A stretch of DNA of 60,058 bases from the NCBI GenBank assembly GCA_034430115.1, contig DAOUFG010000178.1:1-60058 (forward strand), given 5' to 3'. Origin of the DNA: CAIXPS01 sp034430115. Its GTDB lineage: Bacteria > Chloroflexota > Anaerolineae > J036 > Brachytrichaceae. The notes beneath the pieces were generated by a model, which was given only the letters and a program-made list of their open reading frames with translations, was not told the DNA's origin and ran no database searches. Below, piece after piece: positions 49,348-57,870 of the stretch; position 1 is the first letter of the stretch, and each line of letters opens with the position of its first letter. Both the position numbers and the translations under genes were made by a program.

Positions 49348-51318
49348 ATGTCTACCGATATTATTCACTCTTTGTTAAGGCGTTTAATCCCGTCGAACTG
49401 GCGTCTGGCAACTGGTGTCCTGCTCATTCTGGCGTTGGCTCTCCCGCAGCCCACCCTGGCATCACCGGCGCCAGCCAACACCGAGCCCGTCCCTGCCGCT
49501 GTGGTACAACTGCCCAAAGGCACAATCAATATTGCGTTGCTGGGGGTGGATAAACGCCCGTCCAAGAGCTTTAACAACACGGATGTGATCGTGATTGCCA
49601 GCATCAATCCCGACATCCCCGCGGTGACGCTGCTCTCCATCCCACGCGACTGGCCGGCCTACATCCCAGGCGTCGGCACGCAGAAGATCAACACCGCCTA
49701 CGGCATCGGCGGGATCGATCTGTTCCGCAAGACGATATTGCACAACTTCGGCCTGAAGATCGACTATTACGCGATGGTGAACTTCGAGGGGCTGGTGAAG
49801 GCGGTGGACACACTGGGCGGCGTGGACACAATCGCGACCTGCCGGCTGTATCACGTGTTCCCCAAAGACCCCTACTACATGGGCAACACCCAAGTTGTGA
49901 CCCAGAAGTACGTGGATACGTTCACCGGCGAAGTCTGGCAGGTGGGCCAGCGCGTGCCGACCCAAACGATCGACATTCCCAAGCCGGGCGTTTATACCTT
50001 GAACGGCTTGCAGGCGCTGGCATTCGTGCGCGCGCGCTATGGCGTGCCGGGCGGCGACGTGGATCGTGGGCGGCGCGAACAACGCATCGTGCGCGCGCTA
50101 TTCTCCAAGGCCAAGCAGATCAACGCGATCCCCAAGTTCCCCGAACTGCTCAACCAGTTTCAGGAATACGTCAAGACCGATATTCCAATCGATAAGCTGC
50201 TCTACTTCATGAGCATCGCCGACCGCTTCGACGACATGATGATCCGCAGCCGCTTCCTGGATGCCGGCGGCGCAAACGGCGCGGTGCTGGACACCGACTC
50301 CACCCCCAAGACAGGCAGCACCTGGGAAGCGACCATTCAGCAAATGCTCAGTGTGGCGCTGAACCAGCGCCCGAATGACGGCATCCCAATCGAAGTCTGG
50401 AACGGCACAAACGACCCCGGCTTCGGCACCGCCGCGGTGGATCGTTTGAACGAACTGGGCTTCCACGTGACGGACATCAAAGCCGCCGACAAGCTATATG
50501 ACCATACGATGGTCGTCGATTACACCACCACCAAGAAAGGCAGCGCCATCCCGCTTCTGGAACGCACCTTCGGCATCAACGCAGCCAACATCGTTGCGGA
50601 ACCCACGAAGGACGGCCCGCGCTATCGCATCATCGTCGGCCCCGACTTCCAAACCTGCTATTACGACGACACTTACGTGCTCGCCCTGCGCGGCAGTGAC
50701 GAGATCATGGACCCCAGCGTGGCATCCAGCGAGCCGGCCACGCCGACGCTGGCGCTCACGCCCACGCCGCTGCCGGATGACGTCGTCATCTCAGGCACCG
50801 AAACACTCACCGAAGCGTTGCCCGCCGCCGCCAGCACACTGGTGACGGATACCGGCGTGAGCATCAGCGTGCCGCTGGGCGACCTGGTGAACGTGCGCAG
50901 CGGGCCCGACGTGCGCTACCCGGTGATTGGCCAACTGGCGCAGGAAGAATCCGCCCCGCTCACCGGCCAGACGCAAGACGGCCAGTGGTGGCAAGTTGCC
51001 TTCAAGGGTAAAGTCGGCTGGGTGGCTTCGGAGTTCGTGCAAGTGAGCGGAGATTCATCGGCGGTGCCCACTATCAATGCCGCACCGGCTACGCAGGCCA
51101 TCGTGCCGCCGCACGATGTGGTGAATGTGCGCAGCGGCCCCGGCACGGACTATCGCATCATCACACGCCTGACGGCGGGACAATCGGCCCTCATCATCGG
51201 CAAATCGGCCGACGGGGAATGGTGGCAGATACGCATCCACAACTCCGCCGGGTGGGTATCCGCGCCCTATGTGCGTGTGGAAGGGGATACTGCTTCGGTG
51301 CCGGTGACACAACCTTAA
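49348..51318 (+). CDS. LytR-CpsA-Psr family protein with SH3 tail
   Basis: A 656-residue cell-wall ligase candidate. An N-terminal membrane anchor (ATGVLLILALALPQPTLA) precedes the LCP domain, with NTDVIVIASINPDIPAVTLL, SIPRDWPAYIPG and ARYGVPGGDVDRGRREQRIV holding the Asp and Arg residues that bind polyprenyl-pyrophosphate. A LytR_C domain follows (IEVWNGTNDPGFGTAAVDRL). The C-terminal half carries two bacterial SH3 domains (LVNVRSGPDVRYPVIGQLAQ and VVNVRSGPGTDYRIITRL). LCP proteins attach glycopolymers to peptidoglycan. ATG at 49348; the upstream in-frame codons are rejected. Confidence 0.9.
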   Translation: MSTDIIHSLLRRLIPSNWRLATGVLLILALALPQPTLASPAPANTEPVPAAVVQLPKGTINIALLGVDKRPSKSFNNTDVIVIASINPDIPAVTLLSIPRDWPAYIPGVGTQKINTAYGIGGIDLFRKTILHNFGLKIDYYAMVNFEGLVKAVDTLGGVDTIATCRLYHVFPKDPYYMGNTQVVTQKYVDTFTGEVWQVGQRVPTQTIDIPKPGVYTLNGLQALAFVRARYGVPGGDVDRGRREQRIVRALFSKAKQINAIPKFPELLNQFQEYVKTDIPIDKLLYFMSIADRFDDMMIRSRFLDAGGANGAVLDTDSTPKTGSTWEATIQQMLSVALNQRPNDGIPIEVWNGTNDPGFGTAAVDRLNELGFHVTDIKAADKLYDHTMVVDYTTTKKGSAIPLLERTFGINAANIVAEPTKDGPRYRIIVGPDFQTCYYDDTYVLALRGSDEIMDPSVASSEPATPTLALTPTPLPDDVVISGTETLTEALPAAASTLVTDTGVSISVPLGDLVNVRSGPDVRYPVIGQLAQEESAPLTGQTQDGQWWQVAFKGKVGWVASEFVQVSGDSSAVPTINAAPATQAIVPPHDVVNVRSGPGTDYRIITRLTAGQSALIIGKSADGEWWQIRIHNSAGWVSAPYVRVEGDTASVPVTQP

Positions 51319-51329
51319 AAACATGCAGC

Positions 51330-51385
51330 GTGAAACGTAAAAAGGCGACCCGGCTGCCTTTTTACGTTTCACGTTTCATTTTTCA
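51330..51385 (+). terminator. Intrinsic terminator after the LCP gene
   Basis: GTGAAACGTAAAAAGGC (51330-51346) and GCCTTTTTACGTTTCAC (51356-51372) form a perfect 17-bp stem with a 9-nt loop, followed by GTTTCATTTTT. Confidence 0.85.
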
Positions 51386-51443
51386 GCCTATCCTCACGTT
51401 TCTTTGTGTCAGGCATCGAGCGGATTGTGTAGATAATAGCCGC

Positions 51444-52100
51444 ATGAAACTGGCGCCTTCTATTTACACCATAGACTTCGCCCGCCTGGGCGAACAGATC
51501 AAAGAAGCTGAACAGGCCCAGGTGGACGTGATTCACCTGGACGTCATGGATGGGAACTTCGTGCCAAACATCACCTTTGGCCCGATGGTTTGCGCTGCCG
51601 TCAGCCGCAGCACCAGGCTGCCCTGCGAAGCGCACTTGATGATTAACGGCCCGGAGCGGTATTTCGAGGATTACAAAAACGCGGGCGTGTCGCGCATCAC
51701 CGTACACGTGGAGACTTGCCCGCACCTCTATTCCACCATTCAACAACTCAAGCAGTTGCAGATGCAAGTGGGCATCACCCTGAATCCATTGACGCCGCTG
51801 ACGATGCTGGAAGAAGTCCTGCCATTCGTAGACCTGGTACTCATCATGTCGGTGGAGCCGGGCTACGGCGGGCAGAAATATATCCCCCAATCGACCAAGC
51901 GCATCGCGCGCGTGCGACAGATGTTGGATGCAATCGGCTCACACGCGGAGTTGGAAGTGGACGGCGGTGTGAACCTGCACACCATTCGCGAAGTGCGCGA
52001 TGCCGGCGCATCTATCGTGGTCGTTGGCTCGGCCGTGTATAACGACAAATCCAGCGTGGCTGATAGCGTGAAGCTGCTGCGCAGCGCCCTGGCAGAATAG
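51444..52100 (+). CDS. rpe: Ribulose-phosphate 3-epimerase
   Basis: Interconverts ribulose 5-phosphate and xylulose 5-phosphate. The 218-residue TIM-barrel protein has HLDVMDGNFVPNITFGP with the catalytic Asp and metal ligands, EAHLMI, MSVEPGYGGQKYIP and EVDGGVNLHTI with the second catalytic Asp. It complements the pentose phosphate set near the left end, here as a single gene next to xylB (xylulokinase), which makes the same product pool. The ATG at 51444 fixes the usual length. Confidence 0.95.
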   Translation: MKLAPSIYTIDFARLGEQIKEAEQAQVDVIHLDVMDGNFVPNITFGPMVCAAVSRSTRLPCEAHLMINGPERYFEDYKNAGVSRITVHVETCPHLYSTIQQLKQLQMQVGITLNPLTPLTMLEEVLPFVDLVLIMSVEPGYGGQKYIPQSTKRIARVRQMLDAIGSHAELEVDGGVNLHTIREVRDAGASIVVVGSAVYNDKSSVADSVKLLRSALAE

Positions 52101-52212
52101 AGATTTTTGAAACTTCGTGCTCTTTGTTTCTTTGTGTTAATTGTGATCTTCGTATTAGAAAGCCTTCGATCTCACCAGGACGAATCGGAAATCGTCAATC
52201 CAAAATCGAAAA
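52101..52212. repeat. Repeat-derived spacer
   Basis: Contains CTTTGTTTCTTTGTGTTA (52120-52139), like the palindrome at 43595-43701, and AATCGGAAATCGTCAATCCA + AAATCGAAAATC (52186-52215), a half of the heptamer-type element. No gene. Confidence 0.55.
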
Positions 52213-52695
52213 TCAATGCACGACCGGGTCCAGCGCGCGGCTGGCCTGGCGCCCAAAGCTATAGGCGGCAGCGGCCAGGCACAGGTAGACGGCCCCTGGA
52301 ATGAAAGCCTGAATCTGGCTGCCGTGCATTTGCACGATGGCGAACGAGAGATGATACAGCGCGTAAAGGACATAGGTGACGGTCACCACGATCCAACCGC
52401 GCAGGAGCGTCGTGCGTTGCATCGCGCCCACGATGGTGGCCAGGCTGGCGACGCAGATGACCGCGCTGAGCAACAGGACGATCACCGCCCGAAGCGTGCT
52501 TTCTTGCGTGGTCACCCCCAGCGTATTGGCCGTCGTCTCGGGGTTGGAGATCGACTTGGCGATGTCTACCGCGTCGTTCCCGCCCAGGAAGGCGAAAATG
52601 GCGAACGCCGCGATGGCCAGCAGGCGCACCTTGATCTGCGCGCCTGCAAAACGCTTCTTGAAGTAGCGGACGATTGCTCTAACGATCTTCGTCAT
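52213..52695 (-). CDS. Four-helix membrane protein, unknown
   Basis: A 160-residue protein with a basic N-terminus (IVRAIVRYFKKRFAGAQIK) and about four transmembrane helices (LLAIAAFAIFAFLGG, AVIVLLLSAVICVASLATIV). No motif is recognised. Its ATG overlaps the xylB stop (ATGA, 4 bp), so it is co-transcribed with xylB. Transport or regulation of the pathway would be guesswork. Confidence 0.7.
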   Translation of the reverse strand: MTKIVRAIVRYFKKRFAGAQIKVRLLAIAAFAIFAFLGGNDAVDIAKSISNPETTANTLGVTTQESTLRAVIVLLLSAVICVASLATIVGAMQRTTLLRGWIVVTVTYVLYALYHLSFAIVQMHGSQIQAFIPGAVYLCLAAAAYSFGRQASRALDPVVH

Positions 52696-54236
52696 AGTTT
52701 GGCAAATACTCCTGCCAGCGCTGGATAAAGCTCACGATAGCGCGCATAGGCTTCGGCATATTGGCGGCGCGCGGCGGCATCTTTGGTAGGTTCCACGCGC
52801 GTGGTCACCTTCAAGGTTGCGTCACACGCCTGGCGCGCATCGGCCCATACACCCGCCCCCACACCGGCCAGCAGCGCCACGCCGAACGCGCCGCCCTCCG
52901 ACGAGTTGATTAGCGTGATCTCCGTCTCAAACACGTCGGCCAGGATTTGGCGCCAGACGGCGCTGCGGGCACCACCGCCGATTGCAAGCACGCTATCGAT
53001 GCGGATGCCCAGGTCGCGGACCAGTTGCAACGAATCGGCCAGGCCGTAGGTCACGCCCTCCACCACCGCGCGCGTCAGATGCGCCTGGGTGTGGCGCAGA
53101 GTCAGCCCCACAAACGCCCCGCGCGCCAGCGGGTCGGGATAGGGACAGCGCTCGCCGGTCAGATAGGGCAGGAAGATCAGACCCTCCGCGCCCGGCGGAA
53201 CGGAGGCCACGTCGGACATCAAATCATCGTAAGAGATTTGAGATTTGGGGTTGTTCCCAGAATCTCCATTCTCTAATCTCTGATCTCTTCGTCCTTGCGA
53301 GATGGTATCTCGATGCCAGCGCAGGCTGCCGCCGGCGGAAAGCATCACGCCCATCACGTGCCACGTATCGGGCAGGGCATGGCAGAAGGCGTGCAATTTA
53401 CCTTCCGGCTCCATCACGAACTTCTCGGACGAGGCGAACACCACGCCCGATGTGCCCAGGCTGGCCGAGACGATGCCCTCGCGCACCACGCCATTGCCCA
53501 CTGCGCCGGCGGCGTTGTCACCGCCACCACCCACAATTGGGGTGCCGGCGGATAAACCCAGCGCTTTGGCGCCGGTTTCGCTCACGCGCGCCGTCACTTC
53601 GTGCGACTCGGCGCAGCGTGGCATCCACTCGCGCGGGATGTCCAGCGCGCGCAACATCTCTTCGGACCAGGTGCGATGGCGCACATCGAAGACCGACATG
53701 CCGCTCGCGTCGCTCACCTCGGTGGCAAATTCGCCGCTCATCTTGTAGCGGATGTAGTCTTTGGGCAGCAGCACGTGAGCCACCTGCGCATAAATCTGCG
53801 GCTCGTTCTCGCGCACCCACAGAATCTTTGGCGCGGTGAAACCGGGCAGCACCACATTGGCCGTCAGGTCCAGCACGCGCTGTTTGCCGCCCGCCAGGCG
53901 AGTGATTTCGTCGCACTGCGCGCCAGTGCGCTGATCGTTCCACAGAATAGCCGGGCGCAACACCTGGCCGTCCTTGTTGAACAGCGTCAGGCCGTGCATC
54001 TGGCCGCTCAGGCCGATGGCGCGCACCTCCGAGGCAGGGAGATTGGCCTTGCCTAACACGGCCTGGATCGCCTCGCAGGTCCCGCGCCACCAATCGGCGG
54101 GCTCCTGTTCGCTCCATAACGGGCGGGGGGTGCTGAGCGGGTATTCCACGGTTGCGCTGGCCAGTGACGTGCCGTCTTCGCGGATCAAAAGCGCTTTCAC
54201 GCCCGAAGTGCCGAGGTCAATTCCGAGTAGTGCCAT
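52692..54236 (-). CDS. xylB: Xylulokinase
   Basis: A 514-residue FGGY-family kinase making xylulose 5-phosphate. Motifs: GIDLGTSGVKALLI at the N-terminus, ILWNDQRTGAQCDEITRLAG, GGGDNAAGAVGNG, GTSGVVFASS, EGVTYGLADSLQLVRDLG and GGGARSAVWRQILADV. About 20 residues at 316-335 (QRLENGDSGNNPKSQIS) are encoded by the heptamer-type repeat and lie in a loop. Xylose isomerase is not in the window. Other FGGY members remain possible but the overall pattern is XylB. Confidence 0.88.
   Translation of the reverse strand: MALLGIDLGTSGVKALLIREDGTSLASATVEYPLSTPRPLWSEQEPADWWRGTCEAIQAVLGKANLPASEVRAIGLSGQMHGLTLFNKDGQVLRPAILWNDQRTGAQCDEITRLAGGKQRVLDLTANVVLPGFTAPKILWVRENEPQIYAQVAHVLLPKDYIRYKMSGEFATEVSDASGMSVFDVRHRTWSEEMLRALDIPREWMPRCAESHEVTARVSETGAKALGLSAGTPIVGGGGDNAAGAVGNGVVREGIVSASLGTSGVVFASSEKFVMEPEGKLHAFCHALPDTWHVMGVMLSAGGSLRWHRDTISQGRRDQRLENGDSGNNPKSQISYDDLMSDVASVPPGAEGLIFLPYLTGERCPYPDPLARGAFVGLTLRHTQAHLTRAVVEGVTYGLADSLQLVRDLGIRIDSVLAIGGGARSAVWRQILADVFETEITLINSSEGGAFGVALLAGVGAGVWADARQACDATLKVTTRVEPTKDAAARRQYAEAYARYRELYPALAGVFAKL
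53233..53290. repeat. Inverted repeat inside xylB
   Basis: AGAGATTTGAGATTTGGGG and AGAATCTCCATTCTCTAATC + TCTGATCTCT face each other around GTTGTTCCC. The insertion keeps the reading frame. Confidence 0.7.
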
Positions 54237-54286
54237 GTTGTCTCTCTCCTGGTGAGGGTTGTACCACAGATAAGGTCAAGATAAGA

Positions 54287-54670
54287 TCAAAAGGTGAGGC
54301 CGGTGGCCGTCATGTAGGCGCGCAGGCCGAGGATCGCGGTGAGCAGCAGGACGGCGGAGTAGATCAGCAGCGCGCCGCGGTCGTCACGCCCGCGCGTAAA
54401 CGCAAACGTGGCCGGCACGGCGATCACCACCAGCGCACCATACAGGTAGTGCACCAGCCGGACCGCCGAGCCCAATCCCATGCCGAGCATCACCAGGCCG
54501 AGGATGGCCTGCACCACGCCCAGGATGGGGCTGATCGCGATGCCGCCCCAGAAATTGCCGTCGATATAAGCCTGCCCGCGCAAAAACTTCAAGAAGCCCC
54601 AAAGGCTGACCACCGTGTTGTAGAGCATCACGGTCGTGGCGATGCTGGCGTGGATTTGGATAATGCCCAT
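54287..54670 (-). CDS. Small membrane protein upstream of xylB
   Basis: A 127-residue protein with four hydrophobic helices (IHASIATTVMLYNTVVSLWG, VQAILGLVMLGMGLGSA, VVIAVPATFAFT, ALLIYSAVLLLTAILGLRAY). No motif assigns a function. It is 50 bp upstream of xylB on the same strand and may begin that operon. Confidence 0.65.
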   Translation of the reverse strand: MGIIQIHASIATTVMLYNTVVSLWGFLKFLRGQAYIDGNFWGGIAISPILGVVQAILGLVMLGMGLGSAVRLVHYLYGALVVIAVPATFAFTRGRDDRGALLIYSAVLLLTAILGLRAYMTATGLTF

Positions 54671-54738
54671 GACTTTGTTGGGGGTATTGTAATGGGTTTA
54701 GCCGGAATTGATCGACGGTCAGGGCACTCGATATTTGA

Positions 54739-54966
54739 AGGATATTAGCCGCCATATGCGAAGGTCAACCAACTTACCCAACAGATGGGCATGTGAATGG
54801 CGACAAGAGCGACAATCGCAGTTGCAACCTCATGCTCGGTCCCCGGCCCCATGTCCATCGCGGATGGTATGAGGTGGAGAATGACAGTGAGACCATCGCG
54901 TACCTTCGGAACCCGTCAGATGCCTCACACTTTGAAGGGAAGCTAAGAATCCGCGAATTGATATAG
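54739..54966 (+). pseudogene. HNH-endonuclease-like remnant
   Basis: A plus-strand frame without start codon gives TYPTDGHVNGDKSDNRSCNL, a clear HNH-type pattern (H-x-NGDKxDNRxxNL), then MLGPRPHVHRGWYEVENDSE and a stop at 54966. It is probably the 3' part of a broken HNH endonuclease or phage-like protein. A terminator candidate follows. Confidence 0.5.
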
Positions 54967-54982
54967 CTGGGTAAACCTTAGT

Positions 54983-55018
54983 GACAGGGCAATCTAGCCA
55001 CTTAACTCGCCCTGTCTT
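54983..55018 (+). terminator. Terminator after HNH remnant
   Basis: GACAGGGC (54983-54990) and GCCCTGTC (55009-55016) with an 18-nt loop, then TTTCTAT. Confidence 0.5.
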
Positions 55019-55070
55019 TCTATGCCCAAGTGTAAGGACGCGCAGTAATCAGAATAGTACATAAAAGAGA

Positions 55071-55092
55071 GAGCCGGGACTATGCCCGGCTC
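55071..55092 (-). terminator. Hairpin after small membrane gene A
   Basis: GAGCCGGG (55071-55078) and CCCGGCTC (55085-55092), loop ACTATG. On the minus strand TCTCTTTTATG follows. A near-copy in the opposite orientation is at 57795-57818 next to the RHS tip. Confidence 0.5.
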
Positions 55093-55126
55093 CCACCGAA
55101 TTCTTTAGAAAAGTGGCCTCTCCTTT

Positions 55127-55471
55127 TTATCTGATATCTAGCTTGTTAGCCGTTACCCCGCGTAACAAAAAGGCGACTAATAGAGGCATGAGTAGCATCG
55201 CTCCTACATTGATAGCTAACGCGGATTTGCCTTGTCCCACGATATGCAGGCTGATCATACACACCGGCACCATGAGAAATGCAGCAATTTGGTAACATGC
55301 CGCTAGGAAGTTTACAAGGTTACCTTTATGCGGATATCCACACAAGATAGCTAGCCATCTAGGAAGTTTGACCAGATTTCTAGCCATTTTTGAGTAGAGG
55401 AATCCCATTCCCCATACCATAAATATGTATAACCCATAAGCTCTGAGCGACGTAAGGAGTAAATCTAGCAT
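55127..55471 (-). CDS. Small membrane protein A of the RHS array
   Basis: A 114-residue protein with three helices and the central block LPRWLAILCGYPHKGNLVNF. The same block in varied form occurs in the three other small genes at 55590, 55952 and 57871, so they form a paralogous family. This copy lies after an RHS-core remnant (55505-55562). By position it is a candidate immunity protein for an RHS toxin; that is inference. Confidence 0.7.
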   Translation of the reverse strand: MLDLLLTSLRAYGLYIFMVWGMGFLYSKMARNLVKLPRWLAILCGYPHKGNLVNFLAACYQIAAFLMVPVCMISLHIVGQGKSALAINVGAMLLMPLLVAFLLRGVTANKLDIR

Positions 55472-55504
55472 AATTCTTCAGGACAGACTCATTGTTGTAG
55501 TAAA

Positions 55505-55562
55505 TTGCCCAGTGTTGTTGCCCATTGAAGCGATAGGTCACCCGCTCCTGCGCTGGTGACCT
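55505..55562 (-). pseudogene. RHS core remnant
   Basis: The minus strand reads ERVTYRFNGQQ, matching ARVTYRFNGQQ of the RHS gene at 57.6 kb at both DNA and protein level, and then leaves the homology (HWAIYYNNESVLK). It marks a former RHS tip junction between membrane genes B and A. Confidence 0.6.
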
Positions 55563-55589
55563 ACCGAGGGATTATCTTTTTGACTCGTA

Positions 55590-55937
55590 TTAATTATTAC
55601 TGTGCGGCAATATACGCAGTAATAATAAGGCTATTAGAAATACAGCGACGGTGCCTACTCGAAACACAGTGTCAGGGACGGGTAGTTTTAGCACGGGAGC
55701 TACAAGCCAGTCCGCCAGCTTCATAAACGGTATTGCCAAAGCCATAATTTGCACAGCTGCAGCATAACTATGGATGCCTCGTCTAGGTTCATTGAGGCAA
55801 CATAAATAGATTAACCAACGTGGTGCCTGTATATCACCCTCGCCTGCTACTTTCTGAAATAAGTATCCAAACCCCCATATAATCGCTGATGCCGGAATTG
55901 TCCGTATCGAAGTCTCGATTGCTTGACTAATGTTCAT
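55590..55937 (-). CDS. Small membrane protein B of the RHS array
   Basis: A 115-residue protein (start MNISQAIETSIRTIPASAII, ATG at 55937). The block APRWLIYLCCLNEPRRGIHS matches the family pattern PxWLxxLC, though it is the most diverged copy. Three to four hydrophobic segments follow. It lies 14 bp after gene C, with which it is probably co-transcribed. Confidence 0.65.
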   Translation of the reverse strand: MNISQAIETSIRTIPASAIIWGFGYLFQKVAGEGDIQAPRWLIYLCCLNEPRRGIHSYAAAVQIMALAIPFMKLADWLVAPVLKLPVPDTVFRVGTVAVFLIALLLLRILPHSNN

Positions 55938-55951
55938 TGCACTACAGCGCA

Positions 55952-56299
55952 TTACTGCGTATTGATGTGGTCGCTCTGTAACAGTCGTTGCAATAGGACA
56001 TATAGGAACATTGGAATGATCATTACCATTAACATGACTAAAAGGTATACGATTAGCCCCTTGCCCGCAAAGTACGCTATTAACGTCGCAACCACAGGGA
56101 GAATATAGGCAGTGAGCTGACAACAAGCTCCAAGAAGGTTTACATATGATCCCTTGTGAGGGTAACCACACAACACGGCAAGGAACGTCGGAAACCGGAC
56201 TCGATTTTTGGATAATTTTGAGGTAAGAAAACCAGTTATCCATAGAAACGCAACGAGGGGTGAAAACGCCTTCAGGGTTGACAAAAAAAGATTGACCAT
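55952..56299 (-). CDS. Small membrane protein C of the RHS array
   Basis: A 115-residue protein with FPTFLAVLCGYPHKGSYVNL, very close to gene A (LAILCGYPHKG), and three to four helices. It stands downstream of the RHS tip at 56519-57828. AT-rich codon use compared with the rest of the window suggests acquisition. Confidence 0.7.
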   Translation of the reverse strand: MVNLFLSTLKAFSPLVAFLWITGFLTSKLSKNRVRFPTFLAVLCGYPHKGSYVNLLGACCQLTAYILPVVATLIAYFAGKGLIVYLLVMLMVMIIPMFLYVLLQRLLQSDHINTQ

Positions 56300-56409
56300 G
56301 TGTATTTAAATTAGAAGTATCTAAAGTAAAAGTGCGACTTACGAGCCAATTTCATTAGCCCGTGCGATCTAAATGCATATTTATGAATAGCAGACAAATT
56401 CTTGACAAG

Positions 56410-56437
56410 CTTAGCGACCGGGGTTCCAGTCGCTAAG
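56410..56437. other. Hairpin in spacer
   Basis: CTTAGCGAC (56410-56418) and GTCGCTAAG (56429-56437), perfect 9-bp stem, loop of 10. No T-run on either strand. The spacer 56300-56518 holds no gene otherwise. Confidence 0.5.
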
Positions 56438-56518
56438 CCCGCTGAAGTTGAGTGAAATATTACAAGCAAGATACAAAATTGCCGAATAAATCACTTTGGG
56501 ATGCGCATCTATGGGTTT

Positions 56519-57828
56519 CTATGGTGTAGTTAACTTGCTAACCCAGCTTTGGAACCAATTAGTCGCTGTTGAGACAGTTGACCCTCTACTAAACTCGCCA
56601 AATGGATTCCACCAGCTCATATAACGACTGGCATTCTCCCATCCTTGCTGAGCTTTATTTAACCATCGACTCCGTGCACCAAACGTATATGGGGCGTTTG
56701 AATCGTGGGCGTAAGTCACAGGCACGCGTTTCTGCATTGCATATGTAAATGAGGACGTTAACAGCCCCATGCCTGTTGCTACTAGATATTCCTTTGAGGA
56801 TGACAGTTTCCCTTCAAGAGCATCTGTTAGGGCTAGAGTACCAGTACCGCCAATGAGTGTTCCTGAGGCTAACCGACCGATTGGCCCTACTCTTGAGCTT
56901 ATCATGCCATCAACCAAACCTGTGGTGACATTCGCTGTGAATTCTGATGGCTTAAATTCGCCTGAGTCACCCCCCATTGCTCAATAGGACGTGAAAGAAT
57001 ATAACCTTCGCCTGCCGCACCCGCACCGATACCACCTCCTACTAGTGTTGCTCCTAGGGTAGTAGCTGCTGCCGCTGCCGTCCCTACTGGTGCCATAGCG
57101 GCGATACCAATACCTGTGCCTATCAACCCACCTGCTAATGCACCTGCGCCAGCAGCCAGTAAGGCATGATCAGCCCGTATTTCCTGCCCACTTACTGCCA
57201 TCGCAATCATATAACTGCCACTCCCAACAATCGCTCCAATAGCTGCTCCAATGAGAGCTGTACAAACAGGGAAGCAATGACCATCAGGATCATTACCTGT
57301 CAATGGACGATTTAATACATAGGTGTAGCGATTGATCGATTGTGGGTCACTGGGTTTAGGAACAATCGTATCTGGGCTGATAAAACGGCCTAGTGTGGGA
57401 GCGTAAAATCTTGCGCCATAATCCATCAGACTACCGACAGCCCCCACGTTTTCGGCCCTCTGACCTGTGAACGTGCGGTCAGAAGGCAAGTTCCCACTGC
57501 TGAAACGTACCTCGCCATACGGGTAGTAGCGCATCTCGCTGACCTTCGCGCCGCTAGCATCAGCCGTCAAGCTGGCACCCCCCAAGTGGTCGCCATAGAC
57601 AAACGTCAGCGTGACGCCCTCGCGCACCGCTACCTGTTGCCCGTTGAAGCGATAGGTCACCCGCGCAGGGGCCAGATTCATCATCGGGATGCCCAACGAT
57701 GGGCTACCACTCCCGTCACTGCTCGCACACGCGACGATTGGCAGATGGAGTTGTAAATGCTTTCTACTGCTGATTCGTATCTTCCTGCAAGAAGGGAGCC
57801 AGGTATAGTCCCGGCTCCTGTTCATCAT
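56519..57828 (-). pseudogene. RHS tip with partial core, frameshifted
   Basis: Two frames together encode one RHS C-terminal unit. The first (57828 to ~56985) has a fragment of the RHS core: ARVTYRFNGQQVAVREGVTL, YGDHLGGASLTADASGAK, MRYYPYGEVRFS, TGQRAENVGAVGSLMDYGAR, FISPDTIVPKPSDPQ, then a Gly/Ala-rich tip. The homology to the second RHS gene continues in the -1 frame (56977 to 56519: GDSGEFKPSEFTANVTTGLV and on). The switch lies at a run of six C (plus strand) at 56977-56982. The core is also missing its N-terminal part, typical of orphan RHS tips. One base is probably lost; programmed slippage is possible. Confidence 0.65.
57795..57818. repeat. Hairpin repeated from 55071
   Basis: GGAGCC..GG/CC..GGCTCC with the loop sequence GGGACTATACC on the minus strand, matching GGGACTATGCC on the plus strand at 55071-55092. 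The two copies bracket the orphan RHS tip and genes A-C in opposite orientation. Confidence 0.4.
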
Positions 57829-57870
57829 TGGCTAACGCTAGGCGATGCTCCGTGGATGAAAGACGCCACC

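Noticed and set aside
55590..56243. 217-codon version of gene B
   Set aside because: The first 102 residues are antisense-like noise overlapping gene C in another frame; the real start is the ATG at 55937.
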